A stretch of DNA of 7,453 nt from Deltaproteobacteria bacterium (GCA_030611115.1 JAUWQK010000071.1:1-7453); one strand, 5' to 3'; positions 1 through 6,427 are shown, numbered from the stretch's first letter. Notes: a model not told the origin generated them from the letters alone. Program-made: numbers and translations.

Positions 1-2
1 TC

Positions 3-749
3 ATAACCAGCGGTGCCGGCAAGCAGGTTATCCTGGTTCATCTTTCTGATCTTGCCCAGAGTCTGGATGACTTAAAAGATGCTGAAATTATGGGCATTGT
101 TGACCATCACAAACTCGGCGACGTAACTACTTCAAATCCCCTGGAATGCTGGATTTGGCCTGTTGGATGCACATGCACCGTACTAAAAGCAATGTATGGA
201 TTCTTCGGAGTTGAAATTCCCAAGAGTATCGCCGGTATTATGCTGTGCGCCATCCTGAGCGATACAGTCATTTTCAAGTCAGCTACCTGCACAGACCAGG
301 ACAAGGAAGCTTCTGAAGCTCTGGCCAAGATTGCCGGCGAATCAGATTTGGCCGCACTGGGCATGGAGATGTTCAAGGTTAAGTCAGCGGTTGAAGGCAC
401 ACCTGCAAGGGAACTTGTATTGCGAGATTACAAAGACTTTGATATGAGCGGCAACAAGGTGGGAATCGGCCAGCTTGAGGTTGTTGACCTGTCCATTCTG
501 GATAGCGTCAAGCCTGCCCTTGCTGATGACATCAAGGCTCTTAAGACAGAAGGCGGCAGGCATTCTGTATTCCTGCTATTGACCGACATCATGAAAGAAG
601 GCTCTGAAATGCTTATCGCATCTGATGATGAGTCTGTTGTCCAAAAAGCTTTTGGAACTGCTCCAGAGGGTGGAAAAGTCTGGCTGGAAGGAGTTATGAG
701 CCGCAAAAAACAGGTTGTTCCAAATTTCGAAAAAGCCTTTGCAGGCTAA
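3..749 (+). CDS. ppaC: Manganese-dependent inorganic pyrophosphatase (family II, DHH superfamily), 5'-truncated by window edge
   Basis: This soluble cytoplasmic enzyme hydrolyses pyrophosphate to phosphate and so pulls biosynthetic reactions forward. The frame is open from base 3, giving 248 residues. The family is about 305-310 residues long, so roughly 60 N-terminal residues, including the first metal-binding motif (HxxxDxD), lie outside. The Met codon at base 90 is inside the conserved domain and is not the start. Visible motifs are VDHH (bases 99-110, the DHH signature), PVGCTCT, LSDTVIFKS with the metal-ligand Asp at 261-263, and the C-terminal SRKKQVVP substrate-binding stretch of the DHHA2 domain. 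The sequence resembles the Vibrio/delta-proteobacterial branch (HHKLGDVTTSNPLECWIWP, GMEMFKVKSAVEGTPAR). One oddity is that the position I align with Asp75 of Bacillus subtilis PpaC reads His (bases 39-41, in VHLSDLAQ). The gene ends 18 bases before a strong terminator, so it is last in its transcript. Confidence 0.93.
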   Translation: MTSGAGKQVILVHLSDLAQSLDDLKDAEIMGIVDHHKLGDVTTSNPLECWIWPVGCTCTVLKAMYGFFGVEIPKSIAGIMLCAILSDTVIFKSATCTDQDKEASEALAKIAGESDLAALGMEMFKVKSAVEGTPARELVLRDYKDFDMSGNKVGIGQLEVVDLSILDSVKPALADDIKALKTEGGRHSVFLLLTDIMKEGSEMLIASDDESVVQKAFGTAPEGGKVWLEGVMSRKKQVVPNFEKAFAG

Positions 750-767
750 TATTTATTGTTTTTCATA

Positions 768-804
768 AAAAAGCCCGGTTATGCATTTGCATGCCGGGCT
801 TTTT
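768..804 (+). terminator. Rho-independent terminator after ppaC
   Basis: An 11-bp perfect stem (AAAAAGCCCGG at 768-778 pairing with CCGGGCTTTTT at 794-804) encloses a second small stem (ATGCA 781-785 with TGCAT 788-792). The 3' arm runs into a T-rich tract (TTTTTATTTTG). The A-rich 5' flank makes it potentially bidirectional. It separates ppaC from the GerMN-fusA unit. Confidence 0.9.
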
Positions 805-838
805 ATTTTGTATTTTTGCATCCCAACTTTACCATATC

Positions 839-915
839 TTTAACCGATCTTCATTCGCAAAAGTCCTCGAAATAGCTCGCTATTCCTACGGTTTTGCTCA
901 ATCAGATCGATCAAA
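839..915. repeat. 77-nt imperfect palindrome between ppaC and the GerMN gene
   Basis: Paired blocks, from outside in, are TTT 839-841 with AAA 913-915; CGATCT 845-850 with AGATCG 904-909; ATT 853-855 with AAT 900-902; GCAAAA 857-862 with TTTTGC 892-897; and AATAGC 871-876 with GCTATT 879-884, around a TC centre. Small internal loops separate the blocks. There is no T-tract on either side, so it is not an ordinary terminator. No open frame crosses it convincingly. It could be a dispersed palindromic repeat or a structured RNA, and the sequence alone does not decide. A smaller hairpin (AATTTG 925-930 with CAAATT 935-940) follows directly. Confidence 0.5.
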
Positions 916-987
916 TCTACGGCAAATTTGGGCACAAATTCTACCAAGTTATTTTTGAGCGAGCCCTTTCATGTTGTCCGTCTTCTC

Positions 988-1016
988 TTGACATAATATT
1001 TATATTGGCTTAAAAA
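988..1016 (+). promoter_or_regulatory. Putative sigma70-type promoter for the GerMN-fusA unit
   Basis: A perfect -35 hexamer TTGACA (988-993) is followed by a 17-base spacer and TAAAAA (1011-1016), which matches the -10 consensus at four of six positions. The surrounding DNA is AT-rich. It lies about 90 bases before the GerMN start and downstream of the ppaC terminator, where a promoter for the two-gene unit is needed. The resulting leader would contain the heptamer array. Confidence 0.45.
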
Positions 1017-1054
1017 TCGAAATTCTTTGTATGAAGCGATCAAGGCAACCACCC

Positions 1055-1089
1055 GTGAACTGTGCACTGTGAACCGTGAACCGTGAACC
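1055..1089 (+). repeat. Five-unit heptamer tandem array (GTGAACY)
   Basis: Five consecutive 7-bp units read GTGAACT, GTGCACT, GTGAACC, GTGAACC, GTGAACC, with no spacer. The array ends 17 bases before the ATG at 1107, so it occupies the 5' leader of the GerMN gene just upstream of where its ribosome-binding site should be. The last unit supplies an in-frame GTG (1083) that could be mistaken for a start codon. The same heptamer family recurs in the gap at 5180-5363 and, in part, at 7350-7363. Confidence 0.85.
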
Positions 1090-1106
1090 TGACCCCCGGT
1101 GCAGTT

Positions 1107-1676
1107 ATGGACAAAAAGCGTCATATTTTATATATTGTAATAGCTGTTATAGCTTTAAGCGCTATATATCTCATTGTTCACAACAGGCCCGAAAAATCGC
1201 AACGTTTGAATGAACTTGAAAAAAATGTCCCACATGTAAACCCGCAACAATTAGATAAGAAAAGAGTTCATCTATACTTTGCTGATAAAGGCAATTCCTT
1301 TCTCATAGCTGAAGAAAGAACCATCTCTCAATCTCCTGATCCTGCAGAATTCGGCAAAACCATAATTGAGGCTCTTATAAAAGGACCGCTTGAAGGGCTT
1401 ATGCGAACAATACCTGTGGGCACAACTCTCAGCGCTCTGTATGTCACACAAGATGGAACCGCTTATATAGACTTAACAGAAGAGGTTAAAGAGCATCATC
1501 CCGGCGGAATTAAAACAGAACTTATTACAATATACTCGATAGTTAATTCATTAACTCTAAACATTTCCGGAATTAATGCCGTAAAAATACTGATTGGAGG
1601 ACACGAATCCATGACTCTGGCAGGCCATATTGATCTGCGTTTCCCCCTTAAAGCCAACATGCTATTGATAAGATGA
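1107..1676 (+). CDS. Membrane-anchored GerMN-domain protein
   Basis: This 189-residue protein has a short basic N-terminus (MDKKRH), one hydrophobic segment at about residues 7-24 that should act as a signal anchor or uncleaved signal, and a linker. A GerMN domain follows from about residue 53 to the end. Its marks are the RVHLYFAD opening, the KGP turn near 92-94, YIDLTEE (120-126), [18 protein letters not shown] (133-150) and [19 protein letters not shown] (159-177). The domain is named after the Bacillus germination lipoprotein GerM but is widespread in non-sporulating bacteria, and its molecular function is unclear. I chose ATG 1107 over the in-frame GTG 1083 because the GTG is part of the heptamer array and would only add a MNLTPGAV leader before the anchor. 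No Shine-Dalgarno sequence is evident for either. The 3' end overlaps the EF-G start by four bases (ATGA), suggesting translational coupling. The mature domain is probably periplasmic. Confidence 0.82.
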   Translation: MDKKRHILYIVIAVIALSAIYLIVHNRPEKSQRLNELEKNVPHVNPQQLDKKRVHLYFADKGNSFLIAEERTISQSPDPAEFGKTIIEALIKGPLEGLMRTIPVGTTLSALYVTQDGTAYIDLTEEVKEHHPGGIKTELITIYSIVNSLTLNISGINAVKILIGGHESMTLAGHIDLRFPLKANMLLIR

Positions 1677-3706
1677 TGAAAAAGAGCAATATTAACAGAA
1701 TAAGAAATATCGGTATTATAGCACACATTGATGCCGGAAAGACAACCGTTACAGAGCGGGTACTTTATTATACCGGCCGATCACACAAAATCGGCGAAGT
1801 CCATAACGGTGAAGCCGTAATGGACTGGATGGCCGATGAACAGGAAAGAGGTATCACCATTACTTCTGCTGTTACTACCTGCCTCTGGAAGGATAACGAA
1901 ATCCATATCATAGACACTCCAGGGCATGTTGATTTTACAATCGAAGTGGAACGCTCTCTGAGAGTGCTTGACGGCGCCATAGGTATTTTCTGTGCCGTCG
2001 GAGGCGTGGAGCCGCAATCGGAAACAGTCTGGAGACAGGCTGACAAATATCTTGTCCCCAAAATAGCCTTTATCAACAAGCTGGACAGAATAGGAGCTGA
2101 CTTTTTCAGCGCAATAAATATGATGAAAGAAAAGCTGAATGCAAATCCTCTTATTATGCAACTGCCGGTCGGAATTGAAGAAAACTTTGTGGGAATAATA
2201 GATCTGATTAAAATGAAACAGACTATCTGGGACGATGACACAGTTGGAGCTACATACTCAACTGAAGATATATCTAGTGAATATATAGATAAAGCAAATG
2301 AATATCGCGAAAAGCTTATTGAAACTATAGCCGAAGTCGATGACGAAATAATGGAGGCATACCTTTCCGAATCTTCAATCACCGATGAAAGCCTTCTTAA
2401 TGCTATACGAAAGGCAACGATTAATTTAAATCTGGTTCCTGTATTATGCGGAAGCGCCCTGAAAAATAAAGGAATTCAGCCTCTCCTTGATGCAATTATC
2501 CGTTTCCTTCCTAGCCCTGTAGACATTCCCCCCATTAAAGGATTGCATCCCGATACCGGCGAACCGATTGAATGCCCGGCAAAAAATACTGAACCACTGG
2601 CAGCACTGATATTCAAGGTCTCAATGATCGAAGGAAGAAAACTCTCCTATGTCAGAATATACAGCGGAAAAATGGAAGCCGGTCACGATGTTTATAATCC
2701 TTTTCGCAAGAAAAAAGAGAAACTTGCCCGTATTCTACGAATGCATGCCAATAAAAGGGAGCGTGTGGAAAAAGCTGGTGCAGGCAGCATCGTTGGGGTC
2801 ATAGGATTAAAAGAATCTTCAACAGGTGAAACGCTTTGCAGCATTGATCATCCTGTATTGCTTGAAAAGATAGAATTTTATGAACCCGTAATATCTGTGG
2901 CCATAGAGCCGAAAACCCATGCCGACCAGGAAAAACTGGACCAGGTTCTTGATAAATTTCTGGCGGAAGATCCAACATTGAGACTTCGTGAAGATGAAGA
3001 TACAGGGCAGAAAATTCTTTCCGGCATGGGAGAACTTCACCTGCAAGTCATAATCAGCCGGATGCAACGTGAATTTCACACAAGCGTTAATGTAGGGAAG
3101 CCACAGGTTGTATACAGAGAAACCATAGCCGGTGAGTCTGAAGCGTCTGCTGTATTTGACAAGGAAATCGCCGGGCATCACCTTTTTGGCGAAGTAAAAT
3201 TGAAACTCAGGCCGCTAACCAGAGGAAAGGGCAGAAAATTCAGATCAGAAATTTCCCCTGAAACAATCCCTGAAGTCTTTATTCATGCCATTGAAAAAGG
3301 AGTTATGGAATCTCTGGAAAACGGGGCATTGATGGGATACCCGGTTGTAGATATTGAAGCAATTGTTACAGGTGGATCCTGCAAAGAATCGCTTGCCTCG
3401 GAACTCGCATATACTGTTTGTGCATCCATGGCCTGCAAAGATGCTCTATTGAAAGGAAAGCCTTTTCTCCTGGATCCGATTATGTCTGTTGAAGTGTTTG
3501 TTCCGGAATCTTTCATGGGAGACGTTATCGGTGATCTTAATTCCCGGGGAGGAAAAATTGAATCTATAGAACCTAAAACAGGATTACAGTCAATAAAAGC
3601 AAAAATCCCTCTGGCTCAGATGTTCGGTTACTCAACTTCATTAAGATCCGCAACCCAGGGCCGAGCAACATTTAGTATGCATTTCTCCCATTTTGACCGA
3701 ATATAA
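1673..3706 (+). CDS. fusA: Elongation factor G paralogue with atypical domain IV
   Basis: This 677-residue GTPase is slightly shorter than typical EF-G (about 690-704). EF-G drives tRNA-mRNA translocation and, with ribosome recycling factor, splits ribosomes. The G domain is intact: AHIDAGKTT (17-25), RGITIT (59-64), DTPGH with the catalytic His (81-85), NKLD (135-138) and a GSAL G5 motif. Domains II-V are present and end in [14 protein letters not shown]. In domain IV the usual glycine-rich loop (SGGRGQ-like) is replaced by [12 protein letters not shown] (495-506). The tip position matching Escherichia coli His583 is Lys571 ([10 protein letters not shown]). The gene stands apart from rpsL, rpsG and tuf, so it is probably not the main str-operon EF-G but a second EF-G, possibly of the translocation/recycling-split type known in delta-proteobacteria, spirochaetes and planctomycetes. 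That assignment is inference. The start overlaps the GerMN stop (ATGATGA). Met2 at 1676 is an equally possible start, and there is no clear ribosome-binding site. Confidence 0.9.
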   Translation: MMKKSNINRIRNIGIIAHIDAGKTTVTERVLYYTGRSHKIGEVHNGEAVMDWMADEQERGITITSAVTTCLWKDNEIHIIDTPGHVDFTIEVERSLRVLDGAIGIFCAVGGVEPQSETVWRQADKYLVPKIAFINKLDRIGADFFSAINMMKEKLNANPLIMQLPVGIEENFVGIIDLIKMKQTIWDDDTVGATYSTEDISSEYIDKANEYREKLIETIAEVDDEIMEAYLSESSITDESLLNAIRKATINLNLVPVLCGSALKNKGIQPLLDAIIRFLPSPVDIPPIKGLHPDTGEPIECPAKNTEPLAALIFKVSMIEGRKLSYVRIYSGKMEAGHDVYNPFRKKKEKLARILRMHANKRERVEKAGAGSIVGVIGLKESSTGETLCSIDHPVLLEKIEFYEPVISVAIEPKTHADQEKLDQVLDKFLAEDPTLRLREDEDTGQKILSGMGELHLQVIISRMQREFHTSVNVGKPQVVYRETIAGESEASAVFDKEIAGHHLFGEVKLKLRPLTRGKGRKFRSEISPETIPEVFIHAIEKGVMESLENGALMGYPVVDIEAIVTGGSCKESLASELAYTVCASMACKDALLKGKPFLLDPIMSVEVFVPESFMGDVIGDLNSRGGKIESIEPKTGLQSIKAKIPLAQMFGYSTSLRSATQGRATFSMHFSHFDRI

Positions 3707-3711
3707 AGGAC

Positions 3712-3773
3712 AGGCTGAAGGTAGAAGGTAGCTTTGATTCAGTCTTCAGCCTTCTACCTTCAGCCTTCTACCT
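3712..3773. repeat. Facing AGGYWGA heptamer arrays forming a 17-bp inverted repeat; possible bidirectional terminator
   Basis: The left arm reads AGGCTGA, AGGTAGA, AGGTAG (3712-3731). The right arm is two perfect copies of TCAGCCTTCTACCT (3746-3773), the reverse complement of the same heptamers. A perfect 17-bp stem forms between 3712-3728 and 3750-3766 with a 21-base loop. ATTTTTA follows shortly after on the plus strand. It lies between the convergent EF-G and M48 genes, where a shared terminator is expected. The right array overlaps the last codons of the M48 gene and supplies its TAG stop (3768-3770, minus strand). Confidence 0.75.
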
Positions 3774-5165
3774 ATTTTTACCAATTTCTTTAAGTATTTC
3801 TTTTATTTTAAGCTTCTTATCCTGGTCATTTGTATCTAAGGCTCTTTTAAGGTGAAATTCGGCATTCTTAAAATCCCCCTCGTTTTTGTAATATAACCCG
3901 AGATAATAATGTGCATCCGCCATCCTGCCATGCCTGCCATAGGCATCGCCAAGAAAATACAGCGCCTGATTATAATCCGGATCTTTTTCTATGAGCTTTT
4001 CAAATGTATTCTCAGCATTTCCATACCTTCCGAGCCCTGTCTGAGTACGGCCGAGAAAAAAAAGGCATTCCATATCATCCGGTGCTATGCTTAAAGAGGC
4101 TTCAAGGGTTTTTAATGCTTCTTCATAACGACCATCAAGAAAATATATCCTTCCAAGATCTTTTAATAGATGAGAATCAAAAGCTCTTTTCTCCAGCGCC
4201 TTTTTAAGATTGATTTCCGCATCTTTCAAATTTCCGGTCCTTGCCAGTACAAGTCCATACCCATAAAGCGCCATTGGGTCTGAGGGGCATTCAGCAATCC
4301 GGATTTCGAACTTTTTTAATACAAGGCTCTCCTCTCCGTGCATACTAACAAACCGCATATGAGTTATTTGAAAATCATAAGGATCAATATTAAACACCTG
4401 CCCTGATGGTTTCTCACTAATTTCAATCCAGGACCCGATATATACAATACGATCTTCCGAAGCCGGATGAGTAGTCAGATAGGTAGGAATCTGGTCCGAG
4501 CCAAACCACTGTTTACTCCTGATCTTCTTAAGCATTGTCAACAGGCCGGTTCCGCTGTATCCTGCTTTGTTAAGATATTTTAATCCCAACTGATCAGCCT
4601 GCATTTCATCCTCACGGCTGTATGCAAGAGAAATTGATTGCCCTGCAGCAACAGACCCTAATACCAATGCGCTGGATGCCGTTCCTGCTCCTTCTAATCC
4701 AAGGAATATCCCCGCAGCCATACCTGCAAGTGTTATAAGGCCGATTTTTGATTGTCTTTCAATGCGTTGAGAAATATGGCGGCATACGACATGAGCTATT
4801 TCATGGGATAATATTCCTGCAAGTTCTTCCTCATTTTCCATTGCCTCAAAAAGCCCGCTGTTTATAAAAATATTACCTGCAGGACTCGCAAAAGCATTGT
4901 AAGTATCTTCTTTTATGATATAAAAGCGGTAATTGAAAGGCTGGGGAGGAAGAGCCAGGATAATCTTATTGCCTATCTTATTAACATAATTAACAATAAA
5001 AGGGTCTTCAATGAGTTCAAAGTGTTCTAAAACAACCCTCATGAACTCACGCCCCATTTCTTCTTCCTTTTTAACTGAAATACATGAAGCCGTTTTTGGA
5101 AAACATACATCGGCCAATAAAATCAAAGCGAAAAATATAACGAATATTTTTTTATAAAATTTCAT
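3768..5165 (-). CDS. BepA-like periplasmic M48 metalloprotease with C-terminal TPR repeats
   Basis: This 465-residue protein is close to E. coli BepA (about 487) in size and layout. BepA degrades or assists misassembled outer-membrane proteins such as the LPS transporter LptD, and a similar envelope quality-control role is inferred here. A basic, hydrophobic N-terminus (about 1-28, MKFYKKIFVIFFALILL) looks like a signal peptide. No good lipobox is visible. The zinc site is HEIAH (121-125) with the third ligand Glu187 in SREDEMQAD. The family's TTHPASEDR motif with its regulatory His is at 231-239. A glycine-rich hydrophobic stretch (about 142-175) matches the membrane-facing helices of M48 proteases. 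Four to five TPR-like repeats fill about 297-449. The gene is monocistronic as far as seen, convergent with EF-G and divergent from parA. I see no Shine-Dalgarno sequence before the ATG. The start is supported by the signal peptide beginning exactly there. The stop codon falls in a heptamer repeat. Confidence 0.9.
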   Translation of the reverse strand: MKFYKKIFVIFFALILLADVCFPKTASCISVKKEEEMGREFMRVVLEHFELIEDPFIVNYVNKIGNKIILALPPQPFNYRFYIIKEDTYNAFASPAGNIFINSGLFEAMENEEELAGILSHEIAHVVCRHISQRIERQSKIGLITLAGMAAGIFLGLEGAGTASSALVLGSVAAGQSISLAYSREDEMQADQLGLKYLNKAGYSGTGLLTMLKKIRSKQWFGSDQIPTYLTTHPASEDRIVYIGSWIEISEKPSGQVFNIDPYDFQITHMRFVSMHGEESLVLKKFEIRIAECPSDPMALYGYGLVLARTGNLKDAEINLKKALEKRAFDSHLLKDLGRIYFLDGRYEEALKTLEASLSIAPDDMECLFFLGRTQTGLGRYGNAENTFEKLIEKDPDYNQALYFLGDAYGRHGRMADAHYYLGLYYKNEGDFKNAEFHLKRALDTNDQDKKLKIKEILKEIGKNR

Positions 5166-5179
5166 ATGTATTTGTAAGC

Positions 5180-5214
5180 GTTCACGGTTAACAGTTTACA
5201 GTTAACGGTTAATC
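5180..5214 (-). repeat. Heptamer array (GTTYAC/GTTAAC type), left arm of an inverted pair
   Basis: Five consecutive 7-bp units on the plus strand read GTTCACG, GTTAACA, GTTTACA, GTTAACG, GTTAATC. They are the reverse-strand form of the GTGAAC/GTAAAC family seen at 1055-1089 and 5336-5363. The array begins 15 bases upstream of the M48 start codon and so sits in the leader or promoter of that gene. Confidence 0.8.
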
Positions 5215-5222
5215 AAAACATA

Positions 5223-5262
5223 TCAGCCAGAGGCTGACAAGAAGCCACGCTTCAGCGTGGTT
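5223..5262. repeat. Two adjacent short palindromes (REP-like or IS200/IS605-end-like hairpins)
   Basis: The first hairpin is TCAGCC (5223-5228), loop AGA, GGCTGA (5232-5237). The second, seven bases on, is CCACGC (5245-5250), loop TTCA, GCGTGG (5255-5260), extendable by one G-T and one A-T pair. Neither is followed by a T-tract. The GC-rich tip with a TTCA loop resembles the imperfect hairpins at ends of IS200/IS605-type elements and REP sequences. That resemblance is an inference, and no transposase is in the window. Confidence 0.5.
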
Positions 5263-5335
5263 GTGAGAAGTCAAATTAGGTTTATATTTCATGTGAGGTT
5301 AAGGTATTTTCTGAAAAAAATTTATTAAAAAAACT

Positions 5336-5363
5336 GTGAACAGTAAACCGTGAACCGTAAACT
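5336..5363 (+). repeat. Heptamer array (GTRAACY), right arm of an inverted pair
   Basis: Four units read GTGAACA, GTAAACC, GTGAACC, GTAAACT. They face the 5180-5214 array across about 120 bases, so the two could pair as a long imperfect stem. The array lies about 60 bases upstream of parA. The AT-rich DNA after it (TATTAT at 5375-5380) could contain a parA -10 element, but there is no convincing -35, so I do not call a promoter. Confidence 0.8.
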
Positions 5364-5421
5364 GATTTATAACATATTATATATCCTTTTCAAATAACAA
5401 GTTTTGTGTTAGAAATTTTTT

Positions 5422-6183
5422 ATGTCACAAATAATATGCGTAACAAACCAAAAAGGCGGTGTAGGAAAAACTACTACGGCTATCAATCTATCTGCCGCAT
5501 TAGCAGTTTCAGAAAAAAAGACCCTTCTGGTTGACTGTGATCCACAAGGAAATGCCACCACAGGAATGGGTATTGATAAAACCAGTATTTCAAAGACGTT
5601 ATACCATAGTATGATTGGAAAAACCGAGGTCAAGAATCTTATTATGGACAGCGATATTGACAGCCTGAAAGTCATTCCATCGAGAATTGAACTCATAGGT
5701 TTTGAAGTGGAAATGATGTCAAATCCTGAACGTGAAACTGTATTAAAAAAACTGCTTGGCCAACTTAATGATTCATTTGATTATATAGTAATAGACTGCC
5801 CGCCCTCTTTAAGCCTTCTGACGGTAAACGCTCTGACAGCAGCCGATTCAATGCTGATTCCACTTCAGTGTGAATTTTATGCTTTGGAAGGGCTTGGCCA
5901 GCTTCTGCAAACAGTAAAGCTTATAAAGCGCAGTCTAAATCCAAATCTTAAAATTGCCGGCATTCTTTTAACCATGTTTGATAAAAGGACTAACCTGTCG
6001 TATCAAGTAGCCGAAGATGCGGAGAAATATTTCAAGAATCTTGTTTTCAAAACCATTATTCCCAGAAATGTACGATTAGGAGAAGCTCCAAGTTTTGGCA
6101 AACCTATATTGATGTACGATGCCGCTTCTACAGGAGCAAAAAGTTACTTTGATCTGGCAAAAGAGATAATGAAAACCAAATAA
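5422..6183 (+). CDS. parA: Chromosome-partitioning ATPase ParA (Soj family)
   Basis: At 253 residues this is the normal length for a chromosomal ParA/Soj without an N-terminal HTH domain. ParA binds nucleoid DNA as an ATP dimer and is stimulated to hydrolyse ATP by ParB, which moves ParB-parS complexes during origin segregation. Visible motifs are the deviant Walker A KGGVGKTT (11-18, with the signature Lys11), the Walker A' segment DCDPQGNA (38-45), and Walker B IVIDCPPS (122-129). The C-terminal stretch RNVRLGEAPSFGKPI is typical of the family. The start is the first ATG and gives the standard N-terminus. The upstream sequence TTAGAAATTTTTT offers only a poor ribosome-binding site. It is divergent from the M48 gene and followed by parB 244 bases later, an unusually wide gap filled by a palindromic element that begins at the next base after the TAA. 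Confidence 0.95.
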   Translation: MSQIICVTNQKGGVGKTTTAINLSAALAVSEKKTLLVDCDPQGNATTGMGIDKTSISKTLYHSMIGKTEVKNLIMDSDIDSLKVIPSRIELIGFEVEMMSNPERETVLKKLLGQLNDSFDYIVIDCPPSLSLLTVNALTAADSMLIPLQCEFYALEGLGQLLQTVKLIKRSLNPNLKIAGILLTMFDKRTNLSYQVAEDAEKYFKNLVFKTIIPRNVRLGEAPSFGKPILMYDAASTGAKSYFDLAKEIMKTK

Positions 6184-6243
6184 GGCATCCTTCACGACAA
6201 GTCAAAAGTAGTTTACACTTTGTTGATCTTGTATTTTGGCAGT

Positions 6244-6315
6244 GAAATTTGAAACTGGAAATTGGAAAAAATACTAAGATGTAGATGCGTTACCTAATTT
6301 CAAATTTCCAGTTTC
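6244..6315. repeat. Facing GAAAYTK heptamer arrays inside the parA-parB element
   Basis: The left array reads GAAATTT, GAAACTG, GAAATTG, GAAAAAA (6244-6271). The right array is the same type on the other strand: partial AATTTC, then AAATTTC and CAGTTTC (6296-6315). These form the inner arms of the 201-bp palindrome. The 7-base period and inverted pairing match the architecture at 3712-3773 and 5180-5363 although the heptamer sequence differs. Confidence 0.65.
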
Positions 6316-6345
6316 GATATCGGCATTCAATTCGATAATACACGC

Positions 6346-6357
6346 TTTTTCGAAAAA
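6346..6357. repeat. Perfect local palindrome within the right half of the parA-parB element
   Basis: TTTTTCGAAAAA is a perfect 12-bp palindrome. It is flanked by TACAC (6339-6343) and GTGTA (6359-6363), giving a local hairpin that would compete with the long-range pairing of the element. Confidence 0.5.
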
Positions 6358-6408
6358 AGTGTAAGCTGGTGAATGAAGGATGCCCTCAATAATATCAAAA
6401 ATCTCCAT

Positions 6409-6413
6409 AAGGA
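6409..6413 (+). promoter_or_regulatory. Probable ribosome-binding site of parB
   Basis: AAGGA lies 14 bases before the ATG at 6428. The spacing is long, but this is the only purine-rich Shine-Dalgarno-like motif near either candidate start. It favours 6428 over the internal ATG at 6485. Confidence 0.4.
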
Positions 6414-6427
6414 ATTAACGTCGCAAT

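Larger units (their letters stand above)
6184..6384. mobile_element. 201-bp MITE-like long-palindrome element between parA and parB
   Basis: The ends are an 11-bp perfect inverted repeat: GGCATCCTTCA (6184-6194) and TGAAGGATGCC (6374-6384). Further in are TTACACTTT (6213-6221) with AAAGTGTAA (6356-6364), then GAAACTGGAAATTGGAAA (6251-6268) pairing with 6298-6315 at 17 of 18 positions. A 29-base centre remains. The blocks sit at nearly equal distances from both ends, so the whole piece is one large imperfect palindrome. It has no coding potential. I see no clear flanking target duplication. It starts directly after the parA stop codon and ends 43 bases before parB. It may be a non-autonomous transposable element or a structural RNA that tunes parB relative to parA. 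Confidence 0.55.

Noticed and set aside
1055..1089. CRISPR array
   Set aside because: Units are 7 bp, directly adjacent and without spacers, and no cas genes are nearby. These are simple tandem repeats.
1083..1106. GTG at 1083 as the start of the GerMN gene
   Set aside because: It is the first codon of a heptamer repeat unit, has no ribosome-binding site, and would add eight residues unlike a signal anchor. ATG 1107 gives a normal basic and hydrophobic N-terminus.
1768..2382. Long antisense open frame of about 200 residues under EF-G
   Set aside because: It is Ser/Ile-rich with no recognisable motif, and the sense frame is an unmistakable EF-G, so this is a coding shadow. The same applies to the other open frames opposite EF-G, M48, parA, parB and ppaC.
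1673..3706. Ribosomal protection (TetM-type) tetracycline resistance gene
   Set aside because: The domain order and motifs such as [18 protein letters not shown], the GYPVVD segment and the SSTGETL segment fit EF-G. The TetM-specific domain IV and C-terminal signatures are absent.
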